A stretch of DNA of 64,000 nucleotides from an uncultured Endomicrobiia bacterium (GCA_937928765.1 CALFVX010000006.1:1-64000), one strand, 5' to 3'. Positions 1 through 8,618 are shown, numbered from the stretch's first letter. The notes: a model not told the origin generated them from the sequence alone. Numbers and translations are program-made.

Positions 1-120
1 TTTTTTTGTTGTTATAGTTTTGTTATTTATAGTTTTTGGTCCTTCTTTTTTGGAGGTAATGTTTTTATATATAATTTTTTGACTTTATCGTCTATAAAAA
101 ATAAAAATTTCATAAATAAA

Positions 121-132
121 GTTAACAAAACT
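121..132 (+). promoter_or_regulatory. GTTAACA leader element, diverged copy
   Basis: GTTAACAAAACT matches 11 of 13 positions of the exact 13-mer GTTAACAGAACTT found before three other genes. The TTAACA core ends 28 nt before the ATG at 156 and lies just upstream of the AGGAGG Shine-Dalgarno (141-146). Its role, promoter part or 5' leader, is unknown. The remaining 120 bases of this upstream stretch show nothing I can support as a gene. Confidence 0.35.
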
Positions 133-155
133 AATAAATAAGGAGGATTAATAAT

Positions 156-1313
156 ATGGATTATTTTCTTACAGAAGAGCAGAAGATGATTGTAGAGCTT
201 ACAAAAGAAGTTGCAGAAAAAGTTATAAAACCAGTAAGAGAACATTATGATGAAACAGAAGAATTTCCTTGGCCTGTAGTAGAAGAATTAGCAAAGTCAG
301 ATCTTATGGGAGTTTATATACCGCAAGAATACGGTGGGACTGGTGGCAAAATTATGGATTTGGTTTTAGTAGTGGAAGAACTATCAAAAGTAGATGGAGG
401 CATAGCATTAGCACTTGCAGCAACTGCTTTGGGAACTTTACCTATTATTATGTTTGGTAATGAATACCAGAAGCAGAAATATTTGCCTGATATAGCAGCA
501 GGCAAAAAACTTGCAGCATTTGCTTTGACAGAACCAGAAGCGGGTTCTGACGCTGGTTCTATAAGAACTAATGCGAAATTAGAAGGTGATTATTTTATAT
601 TAAATGGGACAAAATGTTTTATTACAAACGGAGGTGATGCAGAAGTTTATACTGTTATAGCAATGACAGACAAATCCAAAGGTGCAAGAGGAGCTTCTGC
701 TTTTATTGTAGAGAAGGGAACCACAGGTTTTACTTTTGGTAAAAAAGAAAGGAAGATGGGTATAAGAGCGTCTTCCACAAGGGAATTGATTTTTGACAAC
801 TGTAAAATTCCAAAAGAAAATTTGTTGGGCAAAGAGGGTCAAGGATTTCTTGTTGCAATGAAAACATTTGATATGTCAAGGCCGGGTGTTGCTGCACAAG
901 CACTTGGTATCGCAGAAGGCGCTCTTGAAGATGCTATTCAATATGCAAGACAAAGAAAACAATTTGGCCAACAAATAATTTCTTTTCAGGCAATACAACA
1001 TATGTTAGCAGATATGGCAACAGAGATTGAAGCTGCAAAATGTTTATTATACCAGGTTGCTAAAACAATTGATGCTCATCCAGAAGGCAGACACACAAAA
1101 ATTTCTGCAATGGCAAAACTTTATTGTTCTGATGTAGCTATGAAGGTTACAATTGATGCATTACAGATATTTGGTGGATATGGATATATGAGAGAATATC
1201 CCATGGAGAAGCGCGTCCGCGATGCTAAAATCACACAGATTTACGAAGGCACTAATCAAATACAAAGAAACGAAATTGCTTTAGCTTTAATAAAAGAAGC
1301 AACTAAGAAATAA
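156..1313 (+). CDS. acyl-CoA dehydrogenase (FAD-dependent)
   Basis: A 385-aa cytoplasmic flavoprotein of normal family length that interconverts acyl-CoA and 2-enoyl-CoA. The family signature FALTEPEAGSDAGS is at residues 122-135. The C-terminal QIYEGTNQIQR carries the usual catalytic base (Glu364). It resembles short-chain/butyryl-CoA dehydrogenases, but chain length cannot be read from sequence. No etfAB, crotonase or thiolase gene is in this window, so its electron partner and pathway are unassigned. The start is supported by AGGAGG at 141-146, 9 nt before the ATG. The next gene begins 3 nt after its stop, so the two are probably co-transcribed. Confidence 0.95.
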   Translation: MDYFLTEEQKMIVELTKEVAEKVIKPVREHYDETEEFPWPVVEELAKSDLMGVYIPQEYGGTGGKIMDLVLVVEELSKVDGGIALALAATALGTLPIIMFGNEYQKQKYLPDIAAGKKLAAFALTEPEAGSDAGSIRTNAKLEGDYFILNGTKCFITNGGDAEVYTVIAMTDKSKGARGASAFIVEKGTTGFTFGKKERKMGIRASSTRELIFDNCKIPKENLLGKEGQGFLVAMKTFDMSRPGVAAQALGIAEGALEDAIQYARQRKQFGQQIISFQAIQHMLADMATEIEAAKCLLYQVAKTIDAHPEGRHTKISAMAKLYCSDVAMKVTIDALQIFGGYGYMREYPMEKRVRDAKITQIYEGTNQIQRNEIALALIKEATKK

Positions 1314-1316
1314 TAA

Positions 1317-2120
1317 ATGATAAAAATATTATTCATTGGTGATATAATTGGCGAAACAGGAAGAAACTGTTTAAAATTTATTTTATCTAAAAAAATAAAT
1401 ATTGATGGATATGATTTAATAGTAGCAAATGGTGAGAATCTTGCTGGTGGTAAGGGAATAAGTAAAAATGTTTTTGAAGAAGTAATAAGTTGTGGTGTAG
1501 ATATAATAACTCTTGGAAACCATACTTTTTCAAGAAAAGAAGTTTTAGATATAATAAATCATCCACAACTTATACGGCCACTTAATTATCCCGAAGGTAA
1601 CCCAGGGCAAGGATATACTTTTATAAAAACAAAAAAAGGAGTTGATGTTTGCATAATTAACCTTTTAGGAAGAGTTTTTACAGTAGAATGTTTAGATTGT
1701 CCTTTTCGTAGTGTTGCAAAAATTTTAGAAAGTGTAATACAGAAAACAAAAGTTATAATAGTAGATTTTCATGCAGAAGCTACTTCTGAAAAAAATGCTT
1801 TAGGATATTTTTTAGATGGTAAAGTTTCTGCTGTTTTAGGTACGCATACACATGTTGCTACTTCTGATTATAAAATTCTTCCTAATGGAACTGGATATAT
1901 TTCTGATGTAGGTATGTGTGGTCCTCAAGATTCTGTAATAGGGTTAGAAGTTGAATCTGTATTGAGGCGATTTTTATTAGGTGTACCACAAAAGTTTAAT
2001 GTTGCAAAAGGTAGATGTCAATTTAATGCTGTTGAATTAACAATTGATGAAACAAATGGTAAATGCTTAAGTATTAAGCAGGTAGTTTATAATGACATAA
2101 ATACTGATATTATTTTATAA
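1317..2120 (+). CDS. ymdB: YmdB-family metallophosphoesterase
   Basis: A 267-aa protein of the YmdB family (TIGR00282 type), a binuclear-metal phosphoesterase known in Bacillus to hydrolyse 2',3'-cyclic nucleotides and affect biofilm and motility choices. Metal-binding motifs visible in order: GDIIGETGR near the N-terminus, ANGENLAGG, GNHTF, DFHAEATSEK and GTHTHVATSD. Length is typical. It sits between an acyl-CoA dehydrogenase gene and xseA with gaps of 3 and 6 nt, so it is in one operon with them. Family assignment is firm; the physiological substrate here is not known. Confidence 0.93.
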   Translation: MIKILFIGDIIGETGRNCLKFILSKKINIDGYDLIVANGENLAGGKGISKNVFEEVISCGVDIITLGNHTFSRKEVLDIINHPQLIRPLNYPEGNPGQGYTFIKTKKGVDVCIINLLGRVFTVECLDCPFRSVAKILESVIQKTKVIIVDFHAEATSEKNALGYFLDGKVSAVLGTHTHVATSDYKILPNGTGYISDVGMCGPQDSVIGLEVESVLRRFLLGVPQKFNVAKGRCQFNAVELTIDETNGKCLSIKQVVYNDINTDIIL

Positions 2121-2126
2121 ATCTTT

Positions 2127-3338
2127 ATGAATAAAACTACAGAAAATAAAATAGTTTTTACAGTAACTCAGCTAAGTAATATTTTAAAAACCTTAGTTGA
2201 AGAAGCTTTTCAAGAAGTTTGGGTAGAAGGAGAAATTTCTAATTTAAAATCATATTCTTCAGGACATATTTATTTTATACTAAAAGATGAAACATCACAA
2301 ATTAAAGGAGTAGTTTTTCGTGATGTAACAAAAAGGATAAAATTTAGTTTAGATAATGGATTAAAAGTTGTATGTTATGGTAGAATAGAATATTATAATC
2401 CTCGTGGAGAAATAAATTTAATAGTTTATGACATCACACCTAAAGGTATTGGAGCTTTACAACTTGCTTTTGAACAATTAAAGAAAAAACTTGAAAAAGA
2501 AGGATTGTTTGATGTAAAAAGGAAGAAAAAAATTCCTTTATTACCACAAAGAATAGCAGTTATAACATCACCTGACGGTGCTGCAATAAGAGATATTTTG
2601 ACTGTTATAAGAAGAAGATTTGCAAATGTTGAAATTATACTTTATCCAGTAAAAGTTCAAGGTGAAACTGCAAAAGAAGAAATTGCTGAAGGTATAAGAT
2701 TTTTAAACGAAAAATTTCCATATCTTGATGTTTTGTTAATAGGTCGTGGTGGAGGAAGTATTGAAGACTTGTGGGCTTTTAATGAAGAAATTGTTGCCAG
2801 AGCTATTGCTGACTCAAAAATACCAACAATCTCTTGTGTTGGCCATGAAATAGACTATACTATAGCAGACTATGTAGCTGATTTAAGAGCGCCTACACCG
2901 TCGGCTGCTGCTGAAATTGTAGTTAAAAATAAAGAAGAACTTGTTCATAAAATAGAAAATTTAAAGATAAGATTAATCCAAAATATTAAGCAAGTTTTTA
3001 AAATATATTATAGTAAATTAGAAAGATTATCGAATTCTCGTATTTTACTTTATCCAAAAATTTTTTACGAAGAAAAAGTCCAAAAGATTATTGATTTAGA
3101 AAAAAAAATTTTTGTTTTTTTTAAACATTACTTAGAAATGAAAAATCATAAATTGAATCTGTTAAAAGAAAAGCTTAATCTTTTATCACCAAAGAATGTT
3201 TTATTACGCGGATATGCAATAGTTTGGCATAATGGACATGTTGTAAATGATATAAATAAGTTAAATCTATCAGATGAAGTTAAAGTTCGATTGTATAATG
3301 GAGAATTTACTTCAGTTATAAACAGAGTTATAAAATGA
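2127..3338 (+). CDS. xseA: exodeoxyribonuclease VII large subunit
   Basis: A 403-aa catalytic subunit of exonuclease VII, which degrades single-stranded DNA in repair. The N-terminal OB-fold (about residues 10-105) contains EVWVEGEISNLKSYSSGHIY. The nuclease domain shows ITSPDGAAIRDIL, LIGRGGGSIEDLWAFN and CVGHEIDYTIAD, followed by a long helical coiled-coil region and a C-terminal beta segment. The usual small-subunit partner xseB is not next to it: the following 126 nt hold no such ORF. The ATG is preceded by CTTT with no Shine-Dalgarno, a start context repeated across this window. Confidence 0.95.
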   Translation: MNKTTENKIVFTVTQLSNILKTLVEEAFQEVWVEGEISNLKSYSSGHIYFILKDETSQIKGVVFRDVTKRIKFSLDNGLKVVCYGRIEYYNPRGEINLIVYDITPKGIGALQLAFEQLKKKLEKEGLFDVKRKKKIPLLPQRIAVITSPDGAAIRDILTVIRRRFANVEIILYPVKVQGETAKEEIAEGIRFLNEKFPYLDVLLIGRGGGSIEDLWAFNEEIVARAIADSKIPTISCVGHEIDYTIADYVADLRAPTPSAAAEIVVKNKEELVHKIENLKIRLIQNIKQVFKIYYSKLERLSNSRILLYPKIFYEEKVQKIIDLEKKIFVFFKHYLEMKNHKLNLLKEKLNLLSPKNVLLRGYAIVWHNGHVVNDINKLNLSDEVKVRLYNGEFTSVINRVIK

Positions 3339-3464
3339 AAAACTTTGTTATTCTTGATATTTAGGAAATTATTTTTGTAGTTTAATATTTTTCTCATAAT
3401 TATAGATTAGATTTTTATTTCAAATAATTAGTAAAAAATTAACAAAAAAAGAGGTGTTATTAAT

Positions 3465-3713
3465 ATGAAATGCCCAAATTGTGGTTTTGAAAACAAACAA
3501 GATGTAAAAATTTGTAAGAAATGTGGTTTTTCTTTGATTGTAGAACCTTTATGGAAACCATCTTTGTTGTGGCATATTAAAGTTTTAGTTGTTATTTATC
3601 TGATTTTAACAGGAGTATATTTTTTATTAAATCATTTGTTAAAACCATTTATGAGACAGGTACCTGTTGAGATTACTCCGTGGTTAAAAAAAAATGAAAA
3701 TGTTAAAAGATAA
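3465..3713 (+). CDS. zinc-ribbon, single-pass membrane protein
   Basis: An 82-aa protein I cannot name. Residues 1-22 form a rubredoxin-like zinc ribbon with two CxxC pairs (CPNCGF and CKKCGF). After a short linker a hydrophobic segment of about 22 residues (IKVLVVIYLILTGVYFLL) predicts one transmembrane helix, followed by a short polar tail. The start has GAGGTG 8-9 nt upstream. The 3' end overlaps kdsD by 20 nt, which suggests translational coupling to the Kdo/LPS operon. The sequence shows a small membrane-tethered zinc ribbon and no more; function is unassigned. Confidence 0.75.
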   Translation: MKCPNCGFENKQDVKICKKCGFSLIVEPLWKPSLLWHIKVLVVIYLILTGVYFLLNHLLKPFMRQVPVEITPWLKKNENVKR

Positions 3714-4671
3714 TGAAATAGTTAAAATAGCAAAAAAAGTTATTTCTACAGAAGCAAAACAAATTTTGTTGCAATTAAAAAATATAGACCAAGGATTTGT
3801 TAAAGCTGTAAAATTGTTATTAGATTTAGAAGGTAAAGTTATAGTTATTGGAATTGGTAAGTCTGGATTAATAGGAAGAAAGATTGCAGCTACATTTTCA
3901 TCTTTGAATATACCATCTGTATTTCTGCATCCAGTTGAATTACTACATGGTGATATGGGATTAATAAGACAAGAAGATTTAGTGTTAGCTTTGTCTTATT
4001 CTGGCGAGACAGAAGAGATTAAAAAGCTTATCCCTTTTTTAAAAAATTTTGGTATAAAAATAATTTCTTTCACTGGAAAAAAAAATTCAAAATTAGCAGA
4101 GTGTTCAAATGTTGTTGTATGTACAAAGATTTTAAAAGAAGCCTGCCCTTATAATATTGTACCAACATCATCAACCACTGCAATGTTAGTTGTTGGTGAT
4201 GCTTTAGGTATTACCGTTGCAAATATAAAAGGCTTTAAAAAAGAAGATTTTGCAAAATTTCATCCTTCAGGATCTTTAGGAAAGCAATTAACTTTAAAAG
4301 TAAAAGATATTATGAGAAAAGGTAAGATGATTCCTAAAGTACATCCAGAAGATAAAGTAAAAGATGCGCTTTTTATTATGACTTCTACAAAGTTAGGTGC
4401 AACTGCTGTTGTAGATAAAACTAATAAATTAATAGGATATTTTACTGATGGCGATCTGAGAAGAAATTTTCAAAAAGATCCTAATATTTTATACAAAAAA
4501 ATAGGTGAGTTAATGACAAAAAATCCTAAGTATGTCTACTCTGAACAACTTGTAGTTGAAGCAAAACAAATTATTAAAAAATATAACTGTGACAATTTAG
4601 CTGTTGTAGATAAAAATAAAAAAGTTGTTGGTATAATAGATGAAAGAGATATATTACAGCATGGTATATAA
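3694..4671 (+). CDS. kdsD: D-arabinose 5-phosphate isomerase (KpsF/GutQ family)
   Basis: A 325-aa enzyme converting ribulose 5-phosphate to arabinose 5-phosphate, the first step to Kdo. The N-terminal SIS sugar-isomerase domain (about 30-190) has GIGKSGLIGRKIAATFSS and ALSYSGETEEIK. Two CBS domains fill the C-terminal half (about 205-325). Length and domain order are typical. It begins inside the zinc-ribbon gene; an in-frame ATG at 3700 is an alternative start. The later steps are here too: kdsC directly downstream, kdsA and kdsB near 43 kb. Confidence 0.95.
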   Translation: MKMLKDNEIVKIAKKVISTEAKQILLQLKNIDQGFVKAVKLLLDLEGKVIVIGIGKSGLIGRKIAATFSSLNIPSVFLHPVELLHGDMGLIRQEDLVLALSYSGETEEIKKLIPFLKNFGIKIISFTGKKNSKLAECSNVVVCTKILKEACPYNIVPTSSTTAMLVVGDALGITVANIKGFKKEDFAKFHPSGSLGKQLTLKVKDIMRKGKMIPKVHPEDKVKDALFIMTSTKLGATAVVDKTNKLIGYFTDGDLRRNFQKDPNILYKKIGELMTKNPKYVYSEQLVVEAKQIIKKYNCDNLAVVDKNKKVVGIIDERDILQHGI

Positions 4672-4739
4672 AGATTAAACTAAAAATAAAAATTTTTAAG
4701 AATAACTTAGTTAAATTGTAAAGTTTAACAAATAAGAAT

Positions 4740-5282
4740 ATGAAGTATAAAAATTTGTTTAATAAATTAAAGAATATTAAACTATTACTTTTAGATGTTG
4801 ATGGTGTGCTTACAAAAGGAGAAATGATAGTTTTAGACGATAAAAATAATATTGAGATAAAAATATGGAATATAAAAGATAGGTTTGCTTACACAATGTT
4901 TAAAAAAGCAAACTTAGGTATAAAACTTGGTTGGATAAGCGGTCGTGGAAGTGTAGAGTTAAAAAATAGAGCTGAAGAGTTAAAATTAGATTTTTTTTAT
5001 CAATGGATAAGAAATAAGTTAGATGTTTATAATGAAATCCTAAATAAGACAGGGCTAAGAAATAAAGATGTAGTATATATAGGCGATGATTGGTTGGATA
5101 TTCCGATATTAAAACGTGCAGGTGTAAGTATATGTCCTAAAGACGCAGCTAAAGAAGTCAAAAGATATGTTGATTATATAAGCAAATACAACGGTGGAGA
5201 AGGTGTTTTTCGTGAAGTTGTAGAACTTATATTAAAAGCAAAAAACAAATTTGAAAAAGTTTTCTCATTATATGATGTTTAA
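4740..5282 (+). CDS. kdsC: 3-deoxy-D-manno-octulosonate 8-phosphate phosphatase
   Basis: A 180-aa HAD-superfamily phosphatase releasing Kdo from Kdo-8-phosphate. The HAD motif I LLLDVDGVLTKGEM near residue 17 has both catalytic aspartates, and motif IV VVYIGDDWLDIPIL lies near residue 118. GGEGVFREVVE near the C-terminus is characteristic of the KdsC branch. The preceding 68-nt gap is AT-rich, with a TTTAACA string at 4724-4730 and no clear Shine-Dalgarno. The next gene begins 2 nt after the stop. Confidence 0.94.
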   Translation: MKYKNLFNKLKNIKLLLLDVDGVLTKGEMIVLDDKNNIEIKIWNIKDRFAYTMFKKANLGIKLGWISGRGSVELKNRAEELKLDFFYQWIRNKLDVYNEILNKTGLRNKDVVYIGDDWLDIPILKRAGVSICPKDAAKEVKRYVDYISKYNGGEGVFREVVELILKAKNKFEKVFSLYDV

Positions 5283-5284
5283 AT

Positions 5285-6169
5285 GTGAAAAATATAAGAA
5301 ATTTATTTATTTTTTACCTTTTATTTTTTTTAAGTAAAATTTTTTGTCTTTTTCCATGGAAGATTAATATATTTTTTGGATGGTTTTTAGGAAGAGTTTT
5401 TTATTATTTTGATTTTAGATATAAATATCTTGCATTTAAGAATTTAAAATTTATCTTTCCTAAATACGATTATAAAAAAATTATAAATACCGCTAGAGAT
5501 TGTTATTCTAATTTAGGCAAAAATTTGTTTGAATTTTTTTTGTTCCCAAGAATAAAAAATTTTCTAAATAAGATAGTAAAATTTTCAGAACAAGATTTTA
5601 AAATTTTAAAAAATCTATTAGAGCAGAAAAAGGGTGTTGTAATATTTTCTTCACATTTTGGCAATTGGGAATTGTTAGGAGCTACTTTGGCTTTTAAAAA
5701 TTTCCCTTTAGCAGTTATAGCAAGAAATGTTTATATTAGACAATTGAATTCTTTAGTTGAAAAGTTTCGCAGTAGTGTAGGAGAAATGATTGTAGGTAGA
5801 AAAGAAGAACACTCTGTTAAAAAATTATTGTTGGCGCTAAAAAGTGGTTATGCTATAGGAGTTTTAATAGATCAAAATATAAAAAATGTTAAAAATGCAT
5901 ATGTAAAATTTTTAGGTAAAGTTGCAGCAACACCAATAAGTTTTGTAGAAGTAGTAATAAAATATAAAATACCCTCTGTAGTAGCACTAATCTATAGATT
6001 AAATGATAACACCCACAAAATAGTAGTTCTTCCTATAAAAGATGAATTTTATAACGATAAAATTAAGTTTATAGAATATGTAAATGAAAAAATTTCTGAA
6101 TATATAATTTTTAATCCTTCACAGTGGGTTTGGATGCATAACAGATGGGAATTAAAATATGAAATATAA
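5285..6169 (+). CDS. lpxL: lipid A acyltransferase, LpxL/HtrB type
   Basis: A 294-aa inner-membrane enzyme of the lysophospholipid acyltransferase family that adds a secondary acyl chain to Kdo-lipid A. An N-terminal hydrophobic anchor (about 5-40) is followed by FSSHFGNWELLG, the HX4E catalytic motif near residue 125. The closing WVWMHNRWE is a family hallmark. The only workable start is GTG at 5285, which lies inside an ATGTGA string (5283-5288) where an ATG runs straight into a stop. lptC starts 11 nt before this gene ends. Late acyltransferase chain preference is not readable. Confidence 0.9.
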   Translation: MKNIRNLFIFYLLFFLSKIFCLFPWKINIFFGWFLGRVFYYFDFRYKYLAFKNLKFIFPKYDYKKIINTARDCYSNLGKNLFEFFLFPRIKNFLNKIVKFSEQDFKILKNLLEQKKGVVIFSSHFGNWELLGATLAFKNFPLAVIARNVYIRQLNSLVEKFRSSVGEMIVGRKEEHSVKKLLLALKSGYAIGVLIDQNIKNVKNAYVKFLGKVAATPISFVEVVIKYKIPSVVALIYRLNDNTHKIVVLPIKDEFYNDKIKFIEYVNEKISEYIIFNPSQWVWMHNRWELKYEI

Positions 6170-6686
6170 ATATATTTTTGTTTTATTTTATATAGCATTT
6201 TTGTATGGTTGTGATAATATTTTTTTAGTAGTTGCTAATAAAGAAAAAAATATTAAAAATGAAAAAATTTTGCCCCAAATTAAAAATTTTTATATTTTGA
6301 AAGCGAACAATGGAATAAAAATCTGGGAATTAAAAAGTGAAAGTGCTTATATCGATGAAGAAAAAAATTTTGTTCATATAACTTCTGGTAGTGTAAAGAT
6401 TTATGACAAAAATGCAGATTATTTAGCATCAATAAATTTTTTGTCTGCTTTTTTATTTTTAGACAATTATGATATATTTTTTAAAGATAAAAATATTATA
6501 CATACAGTTGAAAATGAGAAAATAATTACATATGATATGAAATATATCGCTGAAGAAAACAAGTTAGTTTCTGACAAAGAAATAATAATCTACAGAGACA
6601 AAACTATAATTAATGGTATTGGTTTTGAAACAATTAACGGATTTAAGACCATAAAAATATGGAAAAATGTTATAACAGAAGGATAA
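6159..6686 (+). CDS. lptC: LPS export protein LptC-like
   Basis: A 175-aa protein of the LptC/YrbK family, the periplasmic bridge that passes LPS from LptBFG to LptA. It has an N-terminal hydrophobic segment and a beta-rich domain whose repeats (such as GIKIWELKSESAYIDE) match the beta-jellyroll. The N-terminus FYIAFLYGCDN looks like a lipoprotein signal with Cys18, whereas classical LptC keeps an uncleaved transmembrane anchor. Sequence identity in this family is low, so the call rests on fold pattern plus position between lpxL and lptA-lptB. It overlaps both neighbours. Confidence 0.82.
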   Translation: MKYKYIFVLFYIAFLYGCDNIFLVVANKEKNIKNEKILPQIKNFYILKANNGIKIWELKSESAYIDEEKNFVHITSGSVKIYDKNADYLASINFLSAFLFLDNYDIFFKDKNIIHTVENEKIITYDMKYIAEENKLVSDKEIIIYRDKTIINGIGFETINGFKTIKIWKNVITEG

Positions 6687-7360
6687 ATTTTTTAATATTA
6701 GGAATTACTATTTTATCTTTTGTTAATATTTTGTTTTGTAAACAAAAAAGTTTTAAACAAATATCCTCTGATATCACAGAATTTGATAGGTCAAAAAATA
6801 TAGTAAGATTTTTTGGTAATGTAAAAGTAAATTTTGAAGATGGTTATATATTGTGTGATAAAGCAGAATATTATGAAATAGATAAAAAAATTTTTTGTGA
6901 TTCAAATGTTTATACTTTAATTGTTTCTACAAAAGAAAATTATTCTGTAAATATAAAATCATATTTTGCAGATTATGATTTTGATACTAAAATTATGAAT
7001 TTCAAAGAAAATGTTTATTTAGAATATGAAGGTCTTTTAAAAGATAATGAAAATATAAATAAAGTTAAAATAAAGTGCGGTTTTTTAAGTCTTGACCAAA
7101 AAGAAAAACAGATATTTTGTAAAGATGATGTTGAAATTTTTAATAAAGAAAATAAGATTTTATGTTATTCTGCAAAATACATGTATGAGCAAGAAATTTT
7201 GTTTCTTAATTATAATTTTGAAAAAGAACAAAGAGTAGAATTTACATCTTTAAATGAAAATTTTAAGTTGAAATATTGTAGTGCAAAAAAAGCAATTATT
7301 AATATTAAAGATGATAAAATTTATTTAAACGGCGCTACAGATTTGAGGTTTTATCGATGA
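6659..7360 (+). CDS. lptA: LPS transport periplasmic protein LptA (OstA-like)
   Basis: A 233-aa exported protein with a basic N-terminus and hydrophobic core (residues about 11-27), then an OstA-type beta-jellyroll. The characteristic ITEFDRSKNIVRFFGNVKV is followed by repeated strand units such as GYILCDKAEYYEIDKKIFC. LptA oligomers carry LPS across the periplasm to LptD. The ORF overlaps lptC by 28 nt and the following lptB by 4 nt. The start is the least certain point; the 11 residues before the hydrophobic core are compatible with a signal peptide. lptD, lptE, lptF and lptG are not in this window. Confidence 0.85.
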   Translation: MEKCYNRRINFLILGITILSFVNILFCKQKSFKQISSDITEFDRSKNIVRFFGNVKVNFEDGYILCDKAEYYEIDKKIFCDSNVYTLIVSTKENYSVNIKSYFADYDFDTKIMNFKENVYLEYEGLLKDNENINKVKIKCGFLSLDQKEKQIFCKDDVEIFNKENKILCYSAKYMYEQEILFLNYNFEKEQRVEFTSLNENFKLKYCSAKKAIINIKDDKIYLNGATDLRFYR

Positions 7361-8070
7361 GTATTGTAGCGGAGAATATTAAAAAATTTTATGGTAATAA
7401 TTTAGTATTGAACGGAGTTAGTATAGAGATAAATCCGAGAGAGATAGTTGGGCTTTTAGGTCCAAACGGTGCTGGTAAAACAACAATGTTTTATTCAATA
7501 ATGGGTATTGTAAAAGTTAACAGTGGTAAAATTTTTGTTGACCAACAAGAAATTACTAATTTACCTATATATTATCGTGCAAGAAAAGGTATTGGTTATT
7601 TATCGCAAGAACCATCTATATTTAGGAAACTTACGGTTGAAGAAAATCTTTATTCTGCAATAGAAATTTTTTATAAAAATAACAAAGATAAAATTCTAGA
7701 AGAGTTTTTAAGAGAATTTCATTTAGATTCAGTAAGAAAACAAAAAGCTTATACATTGTCTGGTGGAGAAAAAAGAAGGTGTGAAATATCGCGTGTTTTG
7801 GTTTCTAACCCCAAATATTTATTATTAGATGAACCATTTGTAGGAGTTGATCCAAAAACAATAGAAGAATTACAAAATCTTATTTTAAAACTTAAATTAA
7901 AAGGCATTGGTGTTTTGTTGACAGATCATAATGTAAGAGAAACATTAGAAATAGTAGATAGGGCTTATATTATCTATAAAGGTGAAGTATTAATTCATGG
8001 TAGTGCGAAAGAATTAATTAGTAGTGATCAAGCAAGAAGAGTTTATTTAGGTGAAAGATTTAATATGTAA
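7357..8070 (+). CDS. lptB: LPS export ABC transporter ATPase LptB
   Basis: A 237-aa ATPase that powers LPS extraction from the inner membrane. Walker A GPNGAGKTT is near residue 37, the ABC signature LSGGEKRRCEISR near 138, Walker B YLLLDEPFVGVDP near 156 and the switch LLTDHNVRETL near 187. These are diagnostic of the LptB branch. It overlaps lptA by 4 nt. In many Gram-negatives rpoN lies directly after lptB; here hpf follows after only 17 nt and rpoN is absent. Confidence 0.96.
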   Translation: MSIVAENIKKFYGNNLVLNGVSIEINPREIVGLLGPNGAGKTTMFYSIMGIVKVNSGKIFVDQQEITNLPIYYRARKGIGYLSQEPSIFRKLTVEENLYSAIEIFYKNNKDKILEEFLREFHLDSVRKQKAYTLSGGEKRRCEISRVLVSNPKYLLLDEPFVGVDPKTIEELQNLILKLKLKGIGVLLTDHNVRETLEIVDRAYIIYKGEVLIHGSAKELISSDQARRVYLGERFNM

Positions 8071-8087
8071 AGGAGGAAAAAAATTTA

Positions 8088-8618
8088 ATGAGTGAAATAG
8101 TAAAAATTAATGCAAAAAATTTTGAATTAACAAAAGAAGTTGCTGAATATATAGAGAAAAAATTAAAAAAAATAGATAGATATGATTTAAAAATTTCTTC
8201 TATCCAAGTGATTTTAGAAAAAATAAAGTATATCTACAGAGTAGAAATTTTGGTATATTTACCTGAAAATAAAATGATAAAAGTAAATATGCAAGAAAAA
8301 GAGATAATTCCTTGTTTAGAAAAGTCAGTAGATAAATTAAAAGATATGATTTTAAAATATAAAGAAAAAAATGTTTCAAAAAAAAGAAATAATACTAAAA
8401 AATATAAAACTTCTTATGAAAATTTATTAGAACTTCCATATGATAAAAAAGTTTTAGATATTAAATTAATGAATGAAAAAGAAGCAATTGAAGAGTTGAT
8501 AAAAAATAAAAATGATATGTTTGTGTTTTTAAATAAGAATACAAATAAATTATCTATGGTTAGAAGTATAAAAGGAAACAAGATAGAAATAATAGAACTT
8601 AATAGTGAAATAAAATAA
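8088..8618 (+). CDS. hpf: ribosome hibernation promoting factor, long form
   Basis: A 176-aa protein with an N-terminal HPF/RaiA domain (about 1-100) that binds the 30S decoding region. A C-terminal module (about 115-176) has AIEELIKNKNDMFVFLNKNT, matching the dimerisation domain of long HPFs, which alone can join ribosomes into inactive 100S dimers. Short enterobacterial HPF (about 95 aa) lacks that module. Strong AAAGGAGG at 8069-8076 supports the ATG at 8088. It follows lptB and precedes ptsN, the gene order usual around rpoN loci, although rpoN itself is missing. Confidence 0.92.
   Translation: MSEIVKINAKNFELTKEVAEYIEKKLKKIDRYDLKISSIQVILEKIKYIYRVEILVYLPENKMIKVNMQEKEIIPCLEKSVDKLKDMILKYKEKNVSKKRNNTKKYKTSYENLLELPYDKKVLDIKLMNEKEAIEELIKNKNDMFVFLNKNTNKLSMVRSIKGNKIEIIELNSEIK

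Noticed and set aside
52..82. GGAGGT followed by an 8-codon mini-ORF (ATG at 59) ahead of the acyl-CoA dehydrogenase gene
   Set aside because: Spacing between the purine run and ATG is only 1-2 nt and there is no sign of attenuation; probably chance.
27..245. Minus-strand 72-codon ORF overlapping the start of the acyl-CoA dehydrogenase gene
   Set aside because: Low-complexity Phe/Leu/Lys product with no motif, arising from the AT-rich leader; no ribosome-binding site.
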